This document shows, piece by piece, positions 5,540 to 8,171 of a DNA stretch of 8,171 bases. Within the stretch, counting starts at the first letter, position 1; the number at the start of each line of letters is the position of its first letter. The stretch is from positions 1 through 8,171 of the forward strand of contig CALXNI010000089.1 of assembly GCA_944389715.1 (NCBI GenBank), given 5' to 3'. Both the position numbers and the translations under genes were made by a program. This DNA is from an uncultured Clostridia bacterium. GTDB taxonomy: Bacteria; Bacillota; Clostridia; TANB77; CAG-508. The notes beneath the pieces are model-generated. The model searched no databases and was not told the origin of the DNA. It worked only from the letters and a program-made list of their open reading frames with translations.

Positions 5540-5902
5540 ATGGACATCATGCGGTTATATGACATTCTTAATTCGAAGGCCAATCAAACTAATCCAGAGG
5601 TTTTAAAAAAGACTAATTCCGTATGGGAGGTTGTAAAAAAGCTGTTTATTTGTAATGTGAAGATGCGCGAATCTACAGAGGTTTGCATAACAATACAAAA
5701 AGATGGTTTAGTTCTTTATTCAGTCAACTCATGCAAAGAAACTGAAACCAATTTAAATGCATCTGATGCATTTGATTGCATCTATATAGCTAAATCCAAT
5801 GGTTTAGCTGTACAGCTTATTTCACCACAAGATTATTTTGATAAAGTAGATAGTTTCATAATTTTTAGTTTTACTCCTTCGAATATTATCCCTGAGGAGT
5901 AA
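5540..5902 (+). CDS. Unrecognised small protein with its own promoter and terminator
   Basis: I do not recognise this protein. The frame is open from 5417, but 5417 lies upstream of the promoter, so realistic starts are ATG 5516, 5540 or 5549 (128, 120 or 117 residues). None has a good ribosome binding site, unlike every other gene here; 5540 is chosen tentatively. The chain is soluble-looking, without a signal peptide or membrane span. An N-terminal part with likely helices (SVWEVVKKLF) precedes alternating stretches suggestive of beta strands (EVCITIQKDGLVLYSV, GLAVQLISP) and an acidic IIPEE end. Three of its four cysteines could be structural, but no metal-binding spacing is clear. Codons such as CGG, CGC, TCG and GCC are more frequent than in neighbours, compatible with foreign origin or low expression. 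It is transcribed away from rpsL and towards hup. It could be a lineage-specific orphan, or the transcript could act mainly as RNA. Confidence 0.5.
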   Translation: MDIMRLYDILNSKANQTNPEVLKKTNSVWEVVKKLFICNVKMRESTEVCITIQKDGLVLYSVNSCKETETNLNASDAFDCIYIAKSNGLAVQLISPQDYFDKVDSFIIFSFTPSNIIPEE

Positions 5903-5929
5903 TACTGAAAAGTAATATTATATCGCCAC

Positions 5930-5962
5930 ACAGGAGTCTATTGATTAGGCTCCTGTTGTTTT
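5930..5962 (+). terminator. Terminator of the orphan gene
   Basis: An 11-base stem (5930-5940 with 5946-5956, one G-U pair) closes a 5-base loop and is followed by TTGTTTT. It lies 28 bases beyond the stop codon at 5900-5902. Together with the promoter at 5442-5470 it bounds a unit of about 480 bases. Confidence 0.75.
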
Positions 5963-5979
5963 ATGCAAATATACAAAAA

Positions 5980-6019
5980 AGAGTTAAAAGCAAAAGAGCG
6001 AAGTTTCTTTCGCTCTTTT
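5980..6019 (-). terminator. Terminator of hup, possibly bidirectional
   Basis: AAAAGAGCGAA (5992-6002) and TTCGCTCTTTT (6009-6019) form a perfect 11-base stem with a 6-base loop. On the minus strand the stem ends in TTTT and continues into T-rich DNA, 38 bases after the hup stop. The plus strand also ends in TTTT, so it may back up the orphan-gene terminator and prevent convergent readthrough. Confidence 0.8.
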
Positions 6020-6056
6020 AATATGAATTCATACTTTATATTAATTGTATTAATTC

Positions 6057-6335
6057 TTATTTTTTATTTACTAATTCTTTTAATGCTTTACCAGCTTTAA
6101 ATACTGGAGCTTTTGATGCAGGTATTTTTATTTCTTCTTTAGTTTGTGGGTTTCTTCCTTTTCTAGCTGCTCTTTTTCTTACTTCAAAAGATCCAAATCC
6201 AACTAATTGAACTTTGTCTCCTTTAACTAAAGCATCTGTTACAACACTAACGAATGCATTAACTGCTTCTTCAGCACCTTTTTTTGTTTCTCCTGTTTTT
6301 GCAGCTATTGCTGCGATTAATTCAGCTTTGTTCAT
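6057..6335 (-). CDS. hup: DNA-binding protein HU
   Basis: HU is a small histone-like protein that binds and bends DNA as a dimer and compacts the nucleoid. At 92 residues it has the usual length. Features are the N-terminal helices (MNKAELIAAIAAKTG), the GFGSFE signature (46-51) and the DNA-binding arm with RKGRNPQT (58-65), whose Pro63 is the residue that intercalates between base pairs. The end ALKELVNKK is typical. The ATG start has AGGAGG at 6344-6349, 8 bases upstream. In many Firmicutes an HU gene lies near spoVB (often with mazG between), which fits the flippase gene 172 bases upstream. It has its own likely promoter and a terminator, so it is probably monocistronic. It is intact. Confidence 0.96.
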   Translation of the reverse strand: MNKAELIAAIAAKTGETKKGAEEAVNAFVSVVTDALVKGDKVQLVGFGSFEVRKRAARKGRNPQTKEEIKIPASKAPVFKAGKALKELVNKK

Positions 6336-6365
6336 TAAAATTACCTCCTATAAGATTTGTTCTTG

Positions 6366-6412
6366 TGTAGAAATTATCTACAATTAAGATTATTCGCCAA
6401 TTTTAGCTAAAA
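6366..6412 (-). promoter_or_regulatory. Probable hup promoter with two palindromes
   Basis: On the minus strand TTGGCG (6400-6395) and GATAAT (6378-6373) are 16 bases apart, a plausible promoter with a good -10 and a moderate -35. The -10 is enclosed by an inverted repeat, TGTAGA (6366-6371) and TCTACA (6377-6382). Immediately upstream of the -35 is the perfect 12-base palindrome TTTTAGCTAAAA (6401-6412). These could be operators, or chance in AT-rich DNA. The remaining spacer to 6507 is AT-rich, with only a weak hairpin at 6476-6504 (ATGCC facing GGCAT) and no clear flippase terminator. Confidence 0.45.
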
Positions 6413-6507
6413 TCCTTCTTTTTTTAATTTTTTATTTTTTTAAATCCCTTTGCCCCTAGGTTTTCCAGATATATATGCCATGTATAGCTTGATTTATAGG
6501 CATTTTT

Positions 6508-8130
6508 TTAATTATATTGTTTTTTTATTTTTTGCAACTTTTTATATGTCTTTTGTCCGTAAGGTATCATATATATCTCTTCTTCAGACAATATTTTTAA
6601 TATAATGATTGAAACTATATATATAAATGTTCCAAAAAGCAAAGACATAATTAACAAAATTTTTGGTGAGATGATACCATACAAATTTGTATAAAATATA
6701 TATGAAGTAAAAAACATTATAAACGAAGCAATAACTGGCTTTATAAAAAATTTATTTATCTCAAATTTTATATTTAAATTTTTCTTTAAAGATACAAAGC
6801 ATATAACAAAAGATGTAATATGTGACAATATTGATGCTATAATTGCTCCTTTTACTCCTATTATCTCTATAGGGATTAACAATAAATTAAAAATCAACTT
6901 GATAATTGCTCCTATTGCAAAAGCAATTACAGGAACATTTACCTTACCTAACCCTTGCAATGCTCCATTTATTGTTTGAGTTAAAACAACAAAAATAATT
7001 GTCCATGAGGAATAACTCAGCATTTCTCCTCCAGAAGATGCATTTGGAAATAACAAATTTAAAATTTGATTTGAAAATGCACACATACAAATACTGCAAG
7101 GTAATCCTATTAATATAGTAACTAATATTGAAAATTTTATTCTTCTTTCTGCAGTATTTATTTGCCCTTTTGCTATAGCGCCAGAAACAGTTGGGACTAA
7201 TGCTGTTGCAAAGGCTATGTTAAATGAAAATGGTAATGTTATTAGAGTATCTACTTTTCCACTTAATATTCCATATTGTATAGTAGCTTGTTCTTCTCCA
7301 ATAAAATCCCTTAAAATTCGCACCACTGTTAATGCATCTATAGTTTTTGTAGTGGCCGAAAAAAGAGCACATAGAGCTATTGGAACTGAAACAATTAATA
7401 TGCTTTTTACAACTTTTAACACACTATCTTTTCTGTGTACAGTTGAAGATATAACCTCCTGCCACATCTCTTTTTTTCTTTTTATGAAATATTTATATAG
7501 ATATATAACACTAAAAAAAGTTGCAATTGTAGTAGCTAAAGTTGCACCAGCTGCCATTAGAATTGTATTGTTGCAAGACATGCTTGCTATTTGTTCTACT
7601 ATTAATATTGTAAACAAAGTTTTAAAAATTTGTTCCAAACTTTGAGAATTTGCAGTTACTGTTAGGTTTTCTCTGCCATTAAAATATCCCTTTAAAACTG
7701 AAGCAATTGATACTAAAAATACAGATGGAGAAAGTGCTAAAATCGTCATTTCTGCTTCTGGTATTTGTAAGTACACATTTGCTATATAGTTTGCCTTAAA
7801 AAATAATATGCTACTACAAACAAATCCTAATATTCCAAACATTGCAAAAGCTATCTTAAAAATTCTATAAGCTCCTTTGTTATCTCCAATGGCTACTTTG
7901 CTAGATACTAATTTAGAAATTGCATTTGGAACTCCAATAGATGAAATTGTAAGAAAAAGAGCATATATTTGGAATGCACTTCCATATATGGCATTTCCTT
8001 TATCCCCAAACCCCTCTTTATTAGTAAGATATAATTTATAAATTAATCCAACTATTTTTATAACCACTTGTGAAAACATAAGTACAATTACGCCTTCCAT
8101 GAAACTGTTTTGCTTGTTTTTCTTTTTTAT
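6508..8130 (-). CDS. SpoVB/MurJ-like flippase of the MOP (MATE-related) superfamily
   Basis: This integral membrane protein belongs to the polysaccharide/lipid II flippase group that includes SpoVB and Gram-positive MurJ. These move lipid-linked cell-wall precursors across the membrane. The sequence is hydrophobic throughout, with roughly 14 spans in alternating loops as expected. It has the family N-terminal pattern: SF(M)EG, a first span ending in IGLIYKL by way of VGLIYKLYLTN, then IYGSAFQIY and GVPNAISKLVS. A second-half counterpart is VSVPIALCALFSATTKTIDAL. The first ATG (8100) gives 530 residues but has no ribosome binding site and starts inside the conserved N-terminus. AGGAGG at 8139-8144 lies exactly 8 bases before an in-frame ATA at 8130, giving 540 residues beginning MKKKNKQNSFMEG, the usual basic SpoVB-like start. 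ATA is therefore preferred as a non-standard start or a sequence error. The frame stays open to the window edge. Which substrate it moves cannot be assigned. Confidence 0.88.
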   Translation of the reverse strand: MKKKNKQNSFMEGVIVLMFSQVVIKIVGLIYKLYLTNKEGFGDKGNAIYGSAFQIYALFLTISSIGVPNAISKLVSSKVAIGDNKGAYRIFKIAFAMFGILGFVCSSILFFKANYIANVYLQIPEAEMTILALSPSVFLVSIASVLKGYFNGRENLTVTANSQSLEQIFKTLFTILIVEQIASMSCNNTILMAAGATLATTIATFFSVIYLYKYFIKRKKEMWQEVISSTVHRKDSVLKVVKSILIVSVPIALCALFSATTKTIDALTVVRILRDFIGEEQATIQYGILSGKVDTLITLPFSFNIAFATALVPTVSGAIAKGQINTAERRIKFSILVTILIGLPCSICMCAFSNQILNLLFPNASSGGEMLSYSSWTIIFVVLTQTINGALQGLGKVNVPVIAFAIGAIIKLIFNLLLIPIEIIGVKGAIIASILSHITSFVICFVSLKKNLNIKFEINKFFIKPVIASFIMFFTSYIFYTNLYGIISPKILLIMSLLFGTFIYIVSIIILKILSEEEIYMIPYGQKTYKKLQKIKKQYN

Positions 8131-8138
8131 TGTCTTTT

Positions 8139-8144
8139 CCTCCT
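8139..8144 (-). promoter_or_regulatory. Ribosome binding site implying an ATA start for the flippase
   Basis: AGGAGG, within a longer AAAAGGAGGAAAAG, is as strong as the sites before tuf, fusA and hup. The only in-frame codon at a proper distance is ATA at 8130-8128 (8-base spacer). The nearest ATG is 38 bases away. No ATG, GTG or TTG is in frame between them. Confidence 0.7.
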
Positions 8145-8171
8145 TTTGTTTGATGAATTGTAATTTGTTAT

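Noticed and set aside
7217..7645. Plus-strand open frame of 142 residues
   Set aside because: Antisense shadow of the flippase gene, with no promoter or ribosome binding site, and the minus-strand frame clearly encodes the real protein.

Overview
The window is AT-rich DNA from a low-GC Gram-positive bacterium, most likely an uncultured Clostridia-type Firmicute. Evidence: 137-residue Firmicutes-type S12, strong AGGAGG ribosome binding sites, a SpoVB/MurJ-like flippase close to an HU gene, and A/T-ending codons. The genus cannot be read from this sequence.

Layout, right to left because most genes are on the minus strand. (1) 8130-6508: a SpoVB-type multi-span flippase. Its best-placed start is a non-standard ATA codon. 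(2) 6335-6057: the nucleoid protein HU, with its own probable promoter and a strong terminator. (3) 5442-5962: a plus-strand transcription unit with a near-consensus promoter, a 120-128 residue protein I do not recognise, and a terminator. It diverges from rpsL and converges on hup. (4) 5404-272: a complete str operon in the classical order rpsL, rpsG, fusA, tuf (S12, S7, EF-G, EF-Tu). It has a strong promoter before rpsL, a second probable promoter before tuf, and a terminator after tuf. (5) 1-238: intergenic DNA full of palindromic repeats.

The genes are translation and chromosome housekeeping genes and look intact. S12 and S7 build the 30S decoding region and head; EF-Tu and EF-G drive elongation. 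The usual upstream partners of the str operon (rpoB, rpoC, an L7Ae-type gene) are absent.

The unusual content is between the genes. The str spacers are long (about 290, 180 and 340 bases) and contain small repeats. A degenerate 7-base tandem repeat follows the stop codon of all four str genes. After rpsG and fusA it forms a long hairpin, and the two hairpins share a related 42-base core. GC-rich palindromes ending TGTAGGGG/CCCCTACA lie at the left edge, with a relative in the tuf leader. A 94-base inverted-repeat element sits between rpsL and rpsG. I see no defence system, CRISPR array, RNA gene or complete insertion sequence. The heptamer repeat family and the orphan gene are the best candidates for something undescribed.
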